This document shows, piece by piece, positions 48,367 through 57,583 of a stretch of 64,000 nucleotides of DNA; within the stretch, counting starts at the first letter, position 1, and every line of letters begins with the position of its first letter. Below the pieces are notes generated by a model. It was given only the letters and a program-made list of their open reading frames with translations. It was not told the DNA's origin and did no database searches. This DNA comes from Teichococcus aestuarii. GTDB taxonomy: Bacteria > Pseudomonadota > Alphaproteobacteria > Acetobacterales > Acetobacteraceae. The position numbers and the translations under genes are program-made. The DNA lies in assembly GCF_003116135.1 (NCBI RefSeq), contig NZ_PDOA01000002.1, forward strand, positions 434,001 to 498,000, given 5' to 3'.

Positions 48367-49962
48367 ATGACCGAGGATCGCACGGTGCTGACCACGCGTC
48401 AGGGCCACCCCGTCCATGACAACCAGAGCCTGCGCAGCGTCGGCGAGCGCGGGCCCGCCACGCTCGAGAACTACCAGTTCATCGAGAAGATCACGCATTT
48501 CGACCGGGAGCGCATCCCGGAACGGGTGGTGCATGCGCGCGGCGCCGGCGCGCATGGCTATTTCGAGGCCTATGGCCGCATCGGCGACGCGCCCGCCAGC
48601 CGCTACACCCGCGCCCGCGTGCTGACGGAGACGGGGGTGCGGACGCCGCTCTTCGTCCGCTTCTCCACCGTGATCGGCGCCAAGGACAGCCCCGAGACGG
48701 CGCGCGACCCGCGCGGCTTCGCGGTCAAGTTCAAGACGGTGGAGGGCAACTGGGACCTGGTCGGCAACAACCTTCGGATCTTCTTCATCCGCGACGCCAT
48801 CAAGTTCCCGGACATGATCCACGCCTTCAAGCCGGACCCGGTGACCAACCGGCAGGAGGCCTGGCGCTTCTACGATTTCGTGGCGCACCACCCCGAGGCG
48901 CTGCACATGGTCACCTGGGTGAAGAGCCCCTGGGGCATCCCGGCCACTTTCCGCGAGATGGAAGGCTCCAGCGTCAACACCTACAAGCTGGTGAACGCCG
49001 AGGGCGTCGCGCATCTGGCGAAGTTCAGCTGGGTGCCGAAGCAGGGCGTGCGCAACCTGACCAGCGCCCAGGCGGCCGAGATCCAGGCGAAGGACACCGG
49101 CCACGCCACGCGCGACCTCTACGACGCCATCGCGCGCGGCGACCACCCGGAATGGGAGTTCTGCGTCCAGCTGATGTCCGACGACCCGCATGACGAGCTG
49201 GATTTCGACCCGCTGGACGACACCAAGCGCTGGCCGGAGGACAAGTTCCCGCTGCTGCCAGTGGGCCGCATGGTGCTGGACCGCGCGCCGGAGGATTTCT
49301 TCGCCGAGGTCGAGCAATCCGCCTTCGGCACCGGCGTGCTGGTGGACGGCATCGACTTCTCGGACGACAAGATGCTGCAGGGCCGCACCCTGTCCTACTC
49401 GGACACGCAGCGCTACCGCGTCGGCGCCAACTACCTGCAGCTGCCGATCAACGCGCCGCAGGAGCAGGCCCGCGCCCATACCAACCAGCGGGACGGCATG
49501 ATGGCCTATCATGTGGACCGCGGCGGCCAGAACCGGCACGTCAACTACGAGCCGAGCATGATGGGCGGGCTGCGGGAGGCGCCGAAGCCGGAGAAGGAGT
49601 ACCTCCAGTGGGTGGAGGGCCATCTCGGCCGCTACCAGACCACCCGCACCACCGATGACTACCGCCAGGCCGGCGAGCGCTACCGCTCCTTCGAGGATTG
49701 GGAGCGCGACGACCTGATCGCCAACATGGTGGCCGACATGAAGGAATGCCCGGAGCCGATCGCGCTCCGCATGGTCTGGCACTGGTGGCATTGCGACGAG
49801 GATTACGGCCGCCGCGTGGCGGAAGGGGCGGGTATCGACCTGGAGAAGGCGCTGGCCCTGCCGCCCCTGCCCAACCGCCCGGCGCCGGGGGAGCGGCTGC
49901 CCCGCCCCACCTACAGCAGCGGCAAGGCCGAGGGCACGCCGCGCAGCGAGGCGGCGGAGTAA
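48367..49962 (+). CDS. Catalase (haem, small-subunit type)
   Basis: 531 residues. It dismutates hydrogen peroxide. Catalytic His56 lies in [15 protein letters not shown], the distal Asn at about 134 in [15 protein letters not shown], and the haem-ligand Tyr344 in [20 protein letters not shown]. The chain matches the clade of bacterial KatA-type enzymes, slightly lengthened at the C-terminus by a Pro-rich tail. No Dps or OxyR gene is adjacent. A signal peptide is absent, so it is cytoplasmic. Confidence 0.97.
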   Translation: MTEDRTVLTTRQGHPVHDNQSLRSVGERGPATLENYQFIEKITHFDRERIPERVVHARGAGAHGYFEAYGRIGDAPASRYTRARVLTETGVRTPLFVRFSTVIGAKDSPETARDPRGFAVKFKTVEGNWDLVGNNLRIFFIRDAIKFPDMIHAFKPDPVTNRQEAWRFYDFVAHHPEALHMVTWVKSPWGIPATFREMEGSSVNTYKLVNAEGVAHLAKFSWVPKQGVRNLTSAQAAEIQAKDTGHATRDLYDAIARGDHPEWEFCVQLMSDDPHDELDFDPLDDTKRWPEDKFPLLPVGRMVLDRAPEDFFAEVEQSAFGTGVLVDGIDFSDDKMLQGRTLSYSDTQRYRVGANYLQLPINAPQEQARAHTNQRDGMMAYHVDRGGQNRHVNYEPSMMGGLREAPKPEKEYLQWVEGHLGRYQTTRTTDDYRQAGERYRSFEDWERDDLIANMVADMKECPEPIALRMVWHWWHCDEDYGRRVAEGAGIDLEKALALPPLPNRPAPGERLPRPTYSSGKAEGTPRSEAAE

Positions 49963-49968
49963 GCGGAG

Positions 49969-49991
49969 CGGGAGGGGCGCGGCCCCTCCCG
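49969..49991. terminator. Hairpin between convergent catalase and ferredoxin reductase genes
   Basis: A perfect 10-bp stem (49969-49978 with 49982-49991) with a 3-nt loop, directly after the catalase stop. No T-run. Confidence 0.5.
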
Positions 49992-49993
49992 GC

Positions 49994-50023
49994 GCCCGCT
50001 CACTTCTCGCCCGCTCACTTCTC
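49994..50023. repeat. 15-nt tandem duplication across the ferredoxin reductase stop
   Basis: GCCCGCTCACTTCTC is present twice in direct succession. The inner copy contains the stop codon and the preceding codons of the gene at 50015; the outer copy lies just downstream. The duplication does not change the protein. Confidence 0.85.
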
Positions 50024-50833
50024 GACGAAGGCCTTCTCGATCACGTAGTGGCCGGGGCGGCTGTTGGCGCCCTCCTCGAAGCCCATCCCCTCCAGCAGCG
50101 CCTTGCTCTCGGCCAGCATCTCCGGGCTGCCGCACAGCATCACCCGGTCCTCGGCCGGGCTGAAGGCGGGCAGGCCGAGATCGGCGAACAGCCTGCCGGA
50201 GCGGATGAGGTCGGTGACGCGGCCCTGGTTGCGGAAGGGCTCGCGCGTCACGGTGGGGTAGTAGAGCAGCTTGCCCGCCACCAGCTCGCCCAGCGCCTCG
50301 TCCCGCGGCAGCGCCTCGATCATCTCGGCATAGGCGAGTTCCTTCACCTCGCGCACGCCGTGCAGCAGCACCACGCGCTCGAACCGGTCATACACCTCCG
50401 GCTCGCGGATCAGCGACAGGAAGGGGGCGAGGCCGGTGCCGGTGCCGTAGAGCCACAGGGTGCGGCCCGGCAGCAGCGCGTCCATCACCAGCGTGCCGAC
50501 CGCCTTGCGGCCCACCAGGATCTCGTCGCCCGGCCGGACATGCTGGAGGCGGCTGGTCAGCGGCCCGTCCGGCACCTTGATCGACAGGAATTCCAGCCCC
50601 TCGTCCCAGGGCGGCGAGGCGACCGAATAGGCGCGCACCAGCGGCTTGCCCTCCGCCATCAGCCCCAGCATCACGAACTGCCCGGCGGTGAAGCGCAGGC
50701 CCGGGCTGCGGCTGCAGCGGAAGGAGAAGAGGCGGTCCGTCCAGTGGTGCACCTGCGCCACCGTCTCGGTGGAATAGGCGGGGTGGGCGGATTTCCAGGC
50801 GGGTCGGGTTTCGGCGTTCATCGGCGATGACAT
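50015..50833 (-). CDS. fpr: Ferredoxin/flavodoxin-NADP reductase
   Basis: 272 residues, bacterial subclass I FNR. FAD binding is shown by RAYSVASPPWDEGLEF and LQHVRPGDEILVGRK; NADP binding by LWLYGTGTGLAPFLSLI and the MLCGSPEM segment. The C-terminus ends ...GHYVIEKAFVEK, the FVEK ending typical of Fpr from alphaproteobacteria and Azotobacter. It shuttles electrons between NADPH and ferredoxin or flavodoxin and is often part of oxidative-stress defence, which fits the catalase next door. ATG codons at 50833 and 50821 are both possible starts. Confidence 0.95.
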   Translation of the reverse strand: MSSPMNAETRPAWKSAHPAYSTETVAQVHHWTDRLFSFRCSRSPGLRFTAGQFVMLGLMAEGKPLVRAYSVASPPWDEGLEFLSIKVPDGPLTSRLQHVRPGDEILVGRKAVGTLVMDALLPGRTLWLYGTGTGLAPFLSLIREPEVYDRFERVVLLHGVREVKELAYAEMIEALPRDEALGELVAGKLLYYPTVTREPFRNQGRVTDLIRSGRLFADLGLPAFSPAEDRVMLCGSPEMLAESKALLEGMGFEEGANSRPGHYVIEKAFVEK

Positions 50834-50950
50834 GGCCTTCTCAAGGCGCCAGGCAAGTCACGGAGGGCCCCAGGGGGTCGCCTTGCGGGCAGGGGCGGGA
50901 CCATGACACGGCTTGCATGCGGCCGCGGTTGCGGTGAGCCTCCGCCTATC

Positions 50951-51682
50951 ATGAGCACGCCACCCGACGCCACACCCCAGGCCGCAACCCTGCCTCCCGG
51001 CCCGCCCCTGGACCCCCCCCTGGGCCCCGAGGTCGACCCCACCCCCCGGCCGCTGCCCGCCCGGGTGCCGCACCGCGGCGCCTCGGTCACGCTGGAGCCG
51101 CTCGGCATCCGCCACGCGGAGGAGCTGTGGGAGGCCACCCAGGGCGCCGGGGAGAGCTGGGCCTATCTCGGCTACGGCCCCTTCGCCGATTTCGCCGCCT
51201 TCCGGAAGTTCCTCGGCGGCTTCGCCACCACCCACGACCCCATCGCCTGGGCGGTGCGGCCGCATCTCTCCGGCCGGGCGCTGGGCTGGCTGACGCTGAT
51301 GGAGATCCAGCCCGCCAACGCCGCCATCGAGCTGGGCCACATCTGGTTCTCGCCGCGCATGCAGCGCACGCGCGCCGCCACCGAGGCGATGTTCCTGCTG
51401 ATGCGCCACGCCATGGACGACCTCGGCTACCGGCGGCTGGTGTGGAAGTGCAACGCGCTGAACGCGCCCTCCCGCCGCGCCGCCGCGCGCCTCGGCTTCA
51501 CCTATGAGGGGGAGCACCGGGCGCATCTGGTGGTGAAGGGGCGGCGGCGCGACACCGCCTGGTTCTCCATTCTCGACGAGGAGTGGCCGGCGCGGCGCGA
51601 CGCCATCGCCGCCTGGCTGGCGGAGGAGAATTTCGACCATCGCGGCACGGCCCGCAGCAGCCTGCGCGCCGCCCCCGGCTGA
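50951..51682 (+). CDS. GNAT family N-acetyltransferase (RimJ/RimL-like)
   Basis: 243 residues. A Pro-rich leader of about 40 residues precedes the GNAT core: VTLEPLGIRHAEELWEATQ, LGWLTLMEIQPANAAIELGHIWFSPRMQRTRAATEAMFLLMRHAMDDLGYRRLVWKCNALNAPSRRAAARLGFTYEG. The order is that of RimJ/RimL-type N-acetyltransferases, and ends HLVVKGRRRDTAWFSILDEEW. The substrate is unknown; several homologous proteins act on small amines or N-terminal residues. It is a single gene with no evident operon partner. Confidence 0.9.
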   Translation: MSTPPDATPQAATLPPGPPLDPPLGPEVDPTPRPLPARVPHRGASVTLEPLGIRHAEELWEATQGAGESWAYLGYGPFADFAAFRKFLGGFATTHDPIAWAVRPHLSGRALGWLTLMEIQPANAAIELGHIWFSPRMQRTRAATEAMFLLMRHAMDDLGYRRLVWKCNALNAPSRRAAARLGFTYEGEHRAHLVVKGRRRDTAWFSILDEEWPARRDAIAAWLAEENFDHRGTARSSLRAAPG

Positions 51683-51790
51683 ACCGGCGGAAGCGGGGCG
51701 GGAACCCGCGGCCGGTTTTCCCGTTTCGGAGGGGAGAATGATGGCCGGACCGGGCCGGCCCCCAATTCCTTCGCCCCGAGGAGCGGACCC

Positions 51791-52849
51791 ATGCCGAACA
51801 ACCACGATCCCGATCAGATGCGGGCCGCCCTCCAGGCCATCCGGCAGGGGCGGCCAGCGGCAGAGGGCAGGGGCGCGCCGCCCGCCGCCGGGGAAGGCGG
51901 GGGCGGCAGGCCCCCCCGGGGCGAGGGCCGCAGGGCGCGGCGGCCGGGCGAGATCCCGGCGCGGGGCTGGGCCAGCATCCTCAAGCGGGCGGTGCTGCAA
52001 TCCAACGACGACCGGGTGATGACCGAGGCCGCCGGCATCACCTTCTATGCCCTGCTCTCCATCTTCCCCTCCCTCACCGCGCTGGTCTCCGTCTATGGCC
52101 TGTTCGCCGACCCCGTGACGGTGTCGAACCACCTGCAGCAGCTCGGCGGCTTCGTGCCGGAGGGCGGCATGCAGATCATCAACGAGCAGCTGCAGCGCCT
52201 GACGGGCGGCGAGCCGAGCAAGCTGGGCTTCGGCCTGATCTCCGGCCTGGTGCTGGCGCTGTGGAGCGCCAACAAGGGCACCAAGGCGATGTTCGACGCG
52301 CTGAACGTCGTCTATGACGAGCCGGAGAAGCGCAGCTTCATCCGCCTGACGCTGGTCTCGCTGGCCTTCACCCTGGGCGCGCTGGTCTTCATCCTGATCG
52401 CGATGGGCGCGGTGGTGGTGCTGCCGGTGGTGCTGCGCTTCGCGGGCCTGGAGAACAGCACGGAATGGCTGCTGCGCCTGGCGCGCTGGCCGCTCCTGCT
52501 GCTGGTCATCACCTGCCTGCTGGCCACGCTCTACCGCTTCGGCCCCAGCCGGGAGAAGGCGCGCTGGCGCTGGGTGAGCTGGGGCGGGGTGTTCGCGGCG
52601 GTGGGCTGGGCCGCCATCTCCGCGGGCTTCTCCTGGTATGTCGGCAATTTCGGCAATTACGACGCCACCTATGGCTCGCTCGGCGCGGTGGTCGGCTTCA
52701 TGACCTGGATCTGGCTCTCCGCCATGATCGTGCTGGTCGGCGCCGAGCTGAACGCCGAGATGGAGCACCAGACGGCGCGCGACACCACCACCGGCCCCGA
52801 GCAGCGCATGGGCCGCCGCGGCGCCCGCATGGCGGACACCGTCGCCTGA
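51791..52849 (+). CDS. YihY/BrkB family inner-membrane protein
   Basis: 352 residues. A cytoplasmic Gly/Arg/Ala-rich N-terminal region (about 70 residues) precedes six hydrophobic segments. The family core is present: AAGITFYALLSIFPSLTALVSVYGLF, GLVLALWSANKGTKAMFDALNVVYDEPEKRSF, and the C-terminal YGSLGAVVGFMTWIWLSAMIVLVGAELNAEMEHQTARDTT. Function of YihY/BrkB proteins is not settled; older annotation as RNase BN is wrong for the family. Confidence 0.92.
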   Translation: MPNNHDPDQMRAALQAIRQGRPAAEGRGAPPAAGEGGGGRPPRGEGRRARRPGEIPARGWASILKRAVLQSNDDRVMTEAAGITFYALLSIFPSLTALVSVYGLFADPVTVSNHLQQLGGFVPEGGMQIINEQLQRLTGGEPSKLGFGLISGLVLALWSANKGTKAMFDALNVVYDEPEKRSFIRLTLVSLAFTLGALVFILIAMGAVVVLPVVLRFAGLENSTEWLLRLARWPLLLLVITCLLATLYRFGPSREKARWRWVSWGGVFAAVGWAAISAGFSWYVGNFGNYDATYGSLGAVVGFMTWIWLSAMIVLVGAELNAEMEHQTARDTTTGPEQRMGRRGARMADTVA

Positions 52850-52970
52850 AAGGATGCGGCCTGAGGCGGCACCTGCCGGCGGTTGACGCGGTTTCGTCAT
52901 CCCGCCGTCAAGCGCCCGCAACAGGGCGGCCCTAACAGCGCCCGCATCGATCCCCGACGGAGTGCTTCCG

Positions 52971-54377
52971 ATGCGCGCAATGCTGTTGGCCGCCACCGCC
53001 CTGCTGGGCCTGGCCGGCGCCGCCCAGGCCCAGCCGAAGCTGGAGGCCCGCCTGGCCGGTCATGCCATGCTGCCCGCCTTCACCATGACCCTGCCGCCGG
53101 CCGATGCCCCGCGCGACGCGCTGGTCTCCGGCAAGTTCACCGGCGCGGCGCGGGCGGAGCGGCCCGGCAGCATCCCCGGCACCACCGGCCCGGCGCCGGA
53201 AGGCCGCCCCACCGGCATCAGCCTGCCCTTCATCGGCCAGCCGGTGCAGGGCTTCTCCGGCATCAAGCCGGTGGAAGGCGAGCCGGGCGCCTACTGGGTG
53301 CTGACCGACAACGGCTTCGGCTCCAAGAAGAACAGCCCCGACGCGCTGCTGATGTTCCACAAGGTGCGGCCCGACTTCCGCGCCGGCAGCGTGGCGGTGG
53401 AGCGCACCGTGTTCCTCTCCGACCCCGACCGCCGCGTGCCCTTCCGCATCGCCTATGAGGGCACGGAGGCGCGCTACCTGACCGGCGCCGATTTCGACCT
53501 GGAGAGCATCCAGCCCATCCCCGGCGGCCAGGGCTTCTGGATCGGCGAGGAGTTCGGCCCCTACCTGATCCGCGTCGACGCCGAGGGGCGGGTGCGGCAG
53601 GTGGCCGAGACGCGGTTGGAGGAGAAGGTGATCCGCAGCCCCGACCACCCGGCGCTGACGGTCGCCGCCAGCCCCACCGCCGGCGTGCCCTTCCAGGTGC
53701 AGCGCTCGGGCGGCTACGAGGGCATGGCCATGCTGCCCGATGGCAGCCGCCTCTGGGCGCTGCTGGAGAAGCCGGTGCTGACCGCCGAGGGCAAGCCCGA
53801 GGGCGCCTTCCTGCGCCTGATCGAGTTCGACACGCAGAAGGCCGAGTGGACCGGCCGCAGCCTGAAGTACCGGCTGGAGGCCGGCGCCACCGCCATCGGC
53901 GACTTCAACTTCATCGACGAGCGCCGCGCCCTGGTGATCGAGCGCGACAATGGCGAGGGCGACCCCTCCCTGGCCTGCGCCCAGGGGCAGACACCGGGGC
54001 AGACGCCGGGGCAGACACCGGGGCAGACGCCCCCGGGCTGCTTCGCCAGCCCCGCCCGGCACAAGCGCATCTATCTGGTCGACCTCGGCGCCGCCGATGC
54101 CGAGGGCTTCGTGAAGAAGCTCGCCTATATCGACCTGATGGACATCCGCGACCCCGAGGGCGTCGCCCGCCAGCGCGGCGACCGCGCCGCCGATGCCCCG
54201 CGCGAGCGCTTCGGCTTCCCCTTCTTCACCATCGAGGACGTGGCGATGGTGGATGCCGAGCACATCATCGTGGCGAACGACAACAACCTGCCCTTCAGCG
54301 CCGGCCGCCACCTGACGCAGGCGGATGACAACGAGTTCATCCTGCTGCACGTGCCGGAGCTGCTGCGGACGCGCTGA
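52971..54377 (+). CDS. Secreted phytase/esterase-like beta-propeller protein
   Basis: 468 residues with a signal peptide (MRAMLLAATALLGLAGAAQAQ). The sequence follows the esterase-like-activity-of-phytase family: GFSGIKPVEGEPGAYWVLTDNGFGSKKNSPD, LESIQPIPGGQGFWIGEEFGPYLIRVDAEG, GYEGMAMLPDGSRLWALLEKP, and IEDVAMVDAEHIIVANDNNLPFS. An insert of 4 repeats of GQTP, flanked by two Cys (ACAQG ... PPGCF), sits near residue 345 and is encoded by a 12-nt tandem repeat. The enzyme is probably periplasmic or secreted. Substrate not known. Confidence 0.9.
   Translation: MRAMLLAATALLGLAGAAQAQPKLEARLAGHAMLPAFTMTLPPADAPRDALVSGKFTGAARAERPGSIPGTTGPAPEGRPTGISLPFIGQPVQGFSGIKPVEGEPGAYWVLTDNGFGSKKNSPDALLMFHKVRPDFRAGSVAVERTVFLSDPDRRVPFRIAYEGTEARYLTGADFDLESIQPIPGGQGFWIGEEFGPYLIRVDAEGRVRQVAETRLEEKVIRSPDHPALTVAASPTAGVPFQVQRSGGYEGMAMLPDGSRLWALLEKPVLTAEGKPEGAFLRLIEFDTQKAEWTGRSLKYRLEAGATAIGDFNFIDERRALVIERDNGEGDPSLACAQGQTPGQTPGQTPGQTPPGCFASPARHKRIYLVDLGAADAEGFVKKLAYIDLMDIRDPEGVARQRGDRAADAPRERFGFPFFTIEDVAMVDAEHIIVANDNNLPFSAGRHLTQADDNEFILLHVPELLRTR
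53984..54031 (+). repeat. 12-nt tandem repeat (4 copies) inside the phytase-like gene
   Basis: GGGGCAGACACC and GGGGCAGACGCC alternate (A,G,A,G at one position), so the true unit is 24 nt in two copies. It encodes the GQTP repeats. In-frame copy number can vary without a frameshift. Confidence 0.9.
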
Positions 54378-54550
54378 GTCCGGCGCCCTCCGGCGGGCGG
54401 GCGAGAGTCCTTGTGCTTCTTTCGCCCGCCGGAGAGCTTGCCCCCGTCCGGCGGCGCCCTTACGCCTGCGTCAGGATGGCCCGCCTCCCGCCCCTTCCGG
54501 GGGAGGGCGGGCCCGCAACCCGAGGAGCCCCGGCGGGGCGGAGACCCTGG

Positions 54551-55069
54551 ATGCCGTTGCGCGACGCGACCCCCGATGACCTGCCGGCGGTCACCGCCAT
54601 CTATGCCCACCACGTCCTCACCGGCACCGGCACGCTGGAGACGGAGCCGCCGGACCCGGCGGAGATGGCCCGGCGCATGGCGCAGATCCAGGGCGCCGGC
54701 TGGTCCTGGCTGGTGGCCGAGGAACAGGGCGAGGTGGTGGGCTTCGCCTATTTCCGCGCCCTCGGCGCGGAGGCCGGCTACCGCTACGCCGCCGAGGACG
54801 CGATCTATGTGCGCCACGACGTGCACGGGCAGGGCCTCGGCAAGTCGCTGGTCGCGGCGCTGCTGGAGCGGGCGGAGGCCGCCGGCTTCCGGCAGTTCTT
54901 CGCGGTGATCGGCGATTCGGAGAATGTCGGCTCGATCGGGCTGCATCTCTCGCTCGGCTTCCGGCAGGTGGGCATCATGCGCAGCGCCGGGCTGAAGTTC
55001 GGCCGCTGGCTGGATGTGGTGACGATGCAGCGCAGCCTCGGCGCCGGGGACCGCACCCTGCCCGAATAA
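54551..55069 (+). CDS. GNAT N-acetyltransferase, phosphinothricin/methionine sulfoximine type
   Basis: 172 residues. It begins PLRDATPDDLPAVTAIYAHHVLTGTGTLETEPP, the characteristic start of the Pat/MnaT group. The acetyl-CoA loop lies in YVRHDVHGQGLGKSLVAALLERAEAAGFRQFFAVIGDSENVGSIGLHLSLGFRQVG, and the protein ends FGRWLDVVTMQRSLG. Members acetylate phosphinothricin or methionine sulfoximine/sulfone. Which substrate applies here cannot be told. No clear ribosome-binding site precedes the ATG apart from GGAGACC. Confidence 0.93.
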   Translation: MPLRDATPDDLPAVTAIYAHHVLTGTGTLETEPPDPAEMARRMAQIQGAGWSWLVAEEQGEVVGFAYFRALGAEAGYRYAAEDAIYVRHDVHGQGLGKSLVAALLERAEAAGFRQFFAVIGDSENVGSIGLHLSLGFRQVGIMRSAGLKFGRWLDVVTMQRSLGAGDRTLPE

Positions 55070-55164
55070 GGCGCGCGCCCCCTCTTTCACACGGCCGTGC
55101 CCGGCCCTGGAAACGCCGCCCCGCCGCCCGCATTGAAGAGGGGCAGCGGACGGGGAGGGGGCTT

Positions 55165-56298
55165 TTGCTCGATCAGCTCGACATGGCGGCACGGCGGGTC
55201 GTCGCCTCCGTCACCTGGGCGCCGAACTGGGCCGTGAGCCTTGCCGTGCTGGCGGTGGCCGCGCTGACGGCGCGGCTGGTGCACCGGCTGGTGTTCCGCC
55301 TGCTGACGCGCCTGGTGCAGGAGCGGGATCTGTTCCTCCGCTCCCTGGTGTCGCGCACCGCCGGGCCGGTGCGGCTGGGGCTGGCGGTGTTCGCCCTGTC
55401 CATCGCCGCCGGCATCGCGCCGCTGACGGCGCAGCAGGCCGGCATCCTGCGGCATGTCCTGCTGGTCTGCTTCATCGGGCTGGTCGGCTGGGTGATGCTG
55501 ACGGCGCTGCGCATCTGGACCACCGTCTATCTCCGCCGCTTCAAGCTGGACGCGGAGGACAACCTCCTCGCCCGCAAGCACGCCACCCAGTCGCGCATCC
55601 TGAAGCGGGTCGCCGCCTCGCTGATCGTGGTGGTCACCGCCGCGGCGGCGCTGATGACCTTCGACGGGGTGCGGCAATACGGCGTCTCGCTGCTGGCCTC
55701 GGCCGGCGCCGCCGGGCTGGTGGTCGGCTGGGCCCTGCAGCCAGTGCTGAAGAACCTGATCGCCGGCATCCAGCTCGCCATCACCCAGCCGATCCGGCTG
55801 GAGGATGCGGTGATCGTCGAGGGCGAGTGGGGCAACATCGAGGAGATCTCCGCCACCTACGTGGTGGTGCGGCTGTGGGACTGGCGGCGGATGGTGCTGC
55901 CGCTGGCCTATTTCATCGAGCAGCCCTTCCAGAACTGGACGCGCGAGGGCGCGGCGCTGATCGGCACGGTGATGATGTATGTGGACCACACCGCCCCGGT
56001 TCCCGCCATGCGCGCCAGGCTGGAGGAGGTGGCCCGCGCCTCCCGCCTGTGGGACGGCCGCGTGGTGAGCCTCCAGGTGACGGACTTCAAGCAGGGCACC
56101 ATGGAGGTGCGCCTGCTGGTCAGCGCCAGCAATGCCGGCCGCGCCTTCGACCTGCGCTGCGAGGTGCGGGAGAAGATGATCGGCTGGCTGCAGGCCGAGC
56201 ACCCGCACGCCCTGCCGCGCCAGCGCGCCGAGATCGACCGCCTGCCGCCCGGCGCCGCCTGGCACGACGCGCCCCGCCGCGCCCCGCAGGAAGCCTGA
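55165..56298 (+). CDS. Mechanosensitive ion channel, MscS family
   Basis: 377 residues from a TTG preceded by GGGGAGGGGG; an ATG at 55183 is an alternative. Four to five membrane segments (about 20-40, 65-85, 90-112, 150-170, 175-195). The pore-lining helix is GVSLLASAGAAGLVVGWALQPVLKNLIAGIQLAITQPIRLEDAVIVEGEWGNIEEIS, the MscS hallmark, followed by the cytoplasmic cage domain. It releases osmolytes on hypo-osmotic shock. Related small channels in Acetobacteraceae are often present in several copies. Confidence 0.93.
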   Translation: MLDQLDMAARRVVASVTWAPNWAVSLAVLAVAALTARLVHRLVFRLLTRLVQERDLFLRSLVSRTAGPVRLGLAVFALSIAAGIAPLTAQQAGILRHVLLVCFIGLVGWVMLTALRIWTTVYLRRFKLDAEDNLLARKHATQSRILKRVAASLIVVVTAAAALMTFDGVRQYGVSLLASAGAAGLVVGWALQPVLKNLIAGIQLAITQPIRLEDAVIVEGEWGNIEEISATYVVVRLWDWRRMVLPLAYFIEQPFQNWTREGAALIGTVMMYVDHTAPVPAMRARLEEVARASRLWDGRVVSLQVTDFKQGTMEVRLLVSASNAGRAFDLRCEVREKMIGWLQAEHPHALPRQRAEIDRLPPGAAWHDAPRRAPQEA

Positions 56299-56463
56299 GC
56301 GCGCCACCCCTGTCCCGCGCGGCTGTCACGCGGCGGTGAGCGCAGGCTGGGCGGGCGGGATGCTACAGCAGGGGCCGCGGCGCAGGGCGCGTGAAGGCGA
56401 CTCCGGCCGGGCGCGGCCCGGGGAGACGGGGTTCCAGCCCCTGGCGCCGCGGGAGGAACGACA

Positions 56464-57549
56464 ATGCTCGAGACTGTCCAGGACAGCCGCCGCGCCCTGC
56501 TCGGCGTGGCCGCCTTGGCCGCGCTGGCCCCCGCCACGGCCAGCGCGCAGCGCATCTACGGCCCCGGCGCCCCGCCCACCCGCTACCCGGATGCCGACAT
56601 CGTGGCGCTGGACGAGAAGCGCTTCACCGCGCGCCTCGGCAACAGCAGCATCCGCCGGCTGCACACCGGCATGGGCTGGGCGGAGGGGCCGGCCTGGCAC
56701 GCCACCGGCCGCTTCCTGATCTGGTCCGACATCCCGAACGACGAGTGCCTGCGGCTGACGGAGGAGAACCTGCACGTCTCCCGCCGCTTCCGCAGCCCCT
56801 CCGGCTATTCCAACGGCAACACCTTCGACCGCGAGGGACGGCAGATCGCCTGCCGCCACTTCCACCGCGACGTGGTGCGCTACGAGCCGGACGGCCGGCT
56901 GACCATCCTGGCCGCGCAGGGCCCGGACGGCCCCTTCAACGCGCCCAACGACGCCGTGGTCCACCCCGGGGACGGCGCCATCTGGTTCACCGACCCTGGC
57001 TATGGCGCGCTGATGGACTACGAGGGCAACCGCCTGCCCGAGGCCGCCAACTCCCCCCGCCCGCTGATCAAGGAGGCGGTCTACCGCATCGAGCCCGGCG
57101 GCGGCCGCGTCGAGAAGGTGGCGGACCAGCCCTTCAAGCCGAACGGCCTGTGCTTCAGCCCGGATTACCGCACCCTCTACGTGGCCGACACCGGCCGCAG
57201 CCACTACCCCGAGGCCAAGAGCATGGTCTGGGCCTTCGACGTGCAGGGCGCCCGCCTCGCCAACCCGCGCACCTTCTGCAGCATGGAGATGGACGGGAAG
57301 ACCGGCATGGCGGACGGCATACGCTGCGACGAGGCGGGCAATCTCTGGGTCGGCGCCGGCTGGGTGGGGGATGGCTATGACGGGGTGCATGTCTTCGCCC
57401 CCGACGGCCAGCGCATCGGCCTGATCAAGCTGCCGGAGATCTGCGCCAATCTCTGCTTCGGCGGCACGCGGCGGAACCGCCTGTTCATGACCGCCGGCCA
57501 GTCGCTCTACATGGTGCCGGTGGAGACCCGCGGCGCGCATTTCTGCTGA
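56464..57549 (+). CDS. SMP-30/gluconolactonase/LRE family protein
   Basis: 361 residues with a Tat-like signal (DSRRALLGVAALAALAPATASA). The six-bladed propeller has the metal-site segments GWAEGPAWHATGRFLIWSDIPND, GNTFDREGRQIACRH, FNAPNDAVVHPGDGAIWFTDPGYG, KPNGLCFSPDYRTLYVADTG and MADGIRCDEAGNLWVGAGW. Such enzymes hydrolyse lactones in the periplasm. The start has GGGAGGA 5 nt upstream. It is convergent with the CobW-like gene; a GC-rich 11-bp hairpin lies between them at about 57570-57595. Confidence 0.92.
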   Translation: MLETVQDSRRALLGVAALAALAPATASAQRIYGPGAPPTRYPDADIVALDEKRFTARLGNSSIRRLHTGMGWAEGPAWHATGRFLIWSDIPNDECLRLTEENLHVSRRFRSPSGYSNGNTFDREGRQIACRHFHRDVVRYEPDGRLTILAAQGPDGPFNAPNDAVVHPGDGAIWFTDPGYGALMDYEGNRLPEAANSPRPLIKEAVYRIEPGGGRVEKVADQPFKPNGLCFSPDYRTLYVADTGRSHYPEAKSMVWAFDVQGARLANPRTFCSMEMDGKTGMADGIRCDEAGNLWVGAGWVGDGYDGVHVFAPDGQRIGLIKLPEICANLCFGGTRRNRLFMTAGQSLYMVPVETRGAHFC

Positions 57550-57583
57550 CAGGCAGAAAGAAGAAGGGGGGCGCGGGGGGAAT

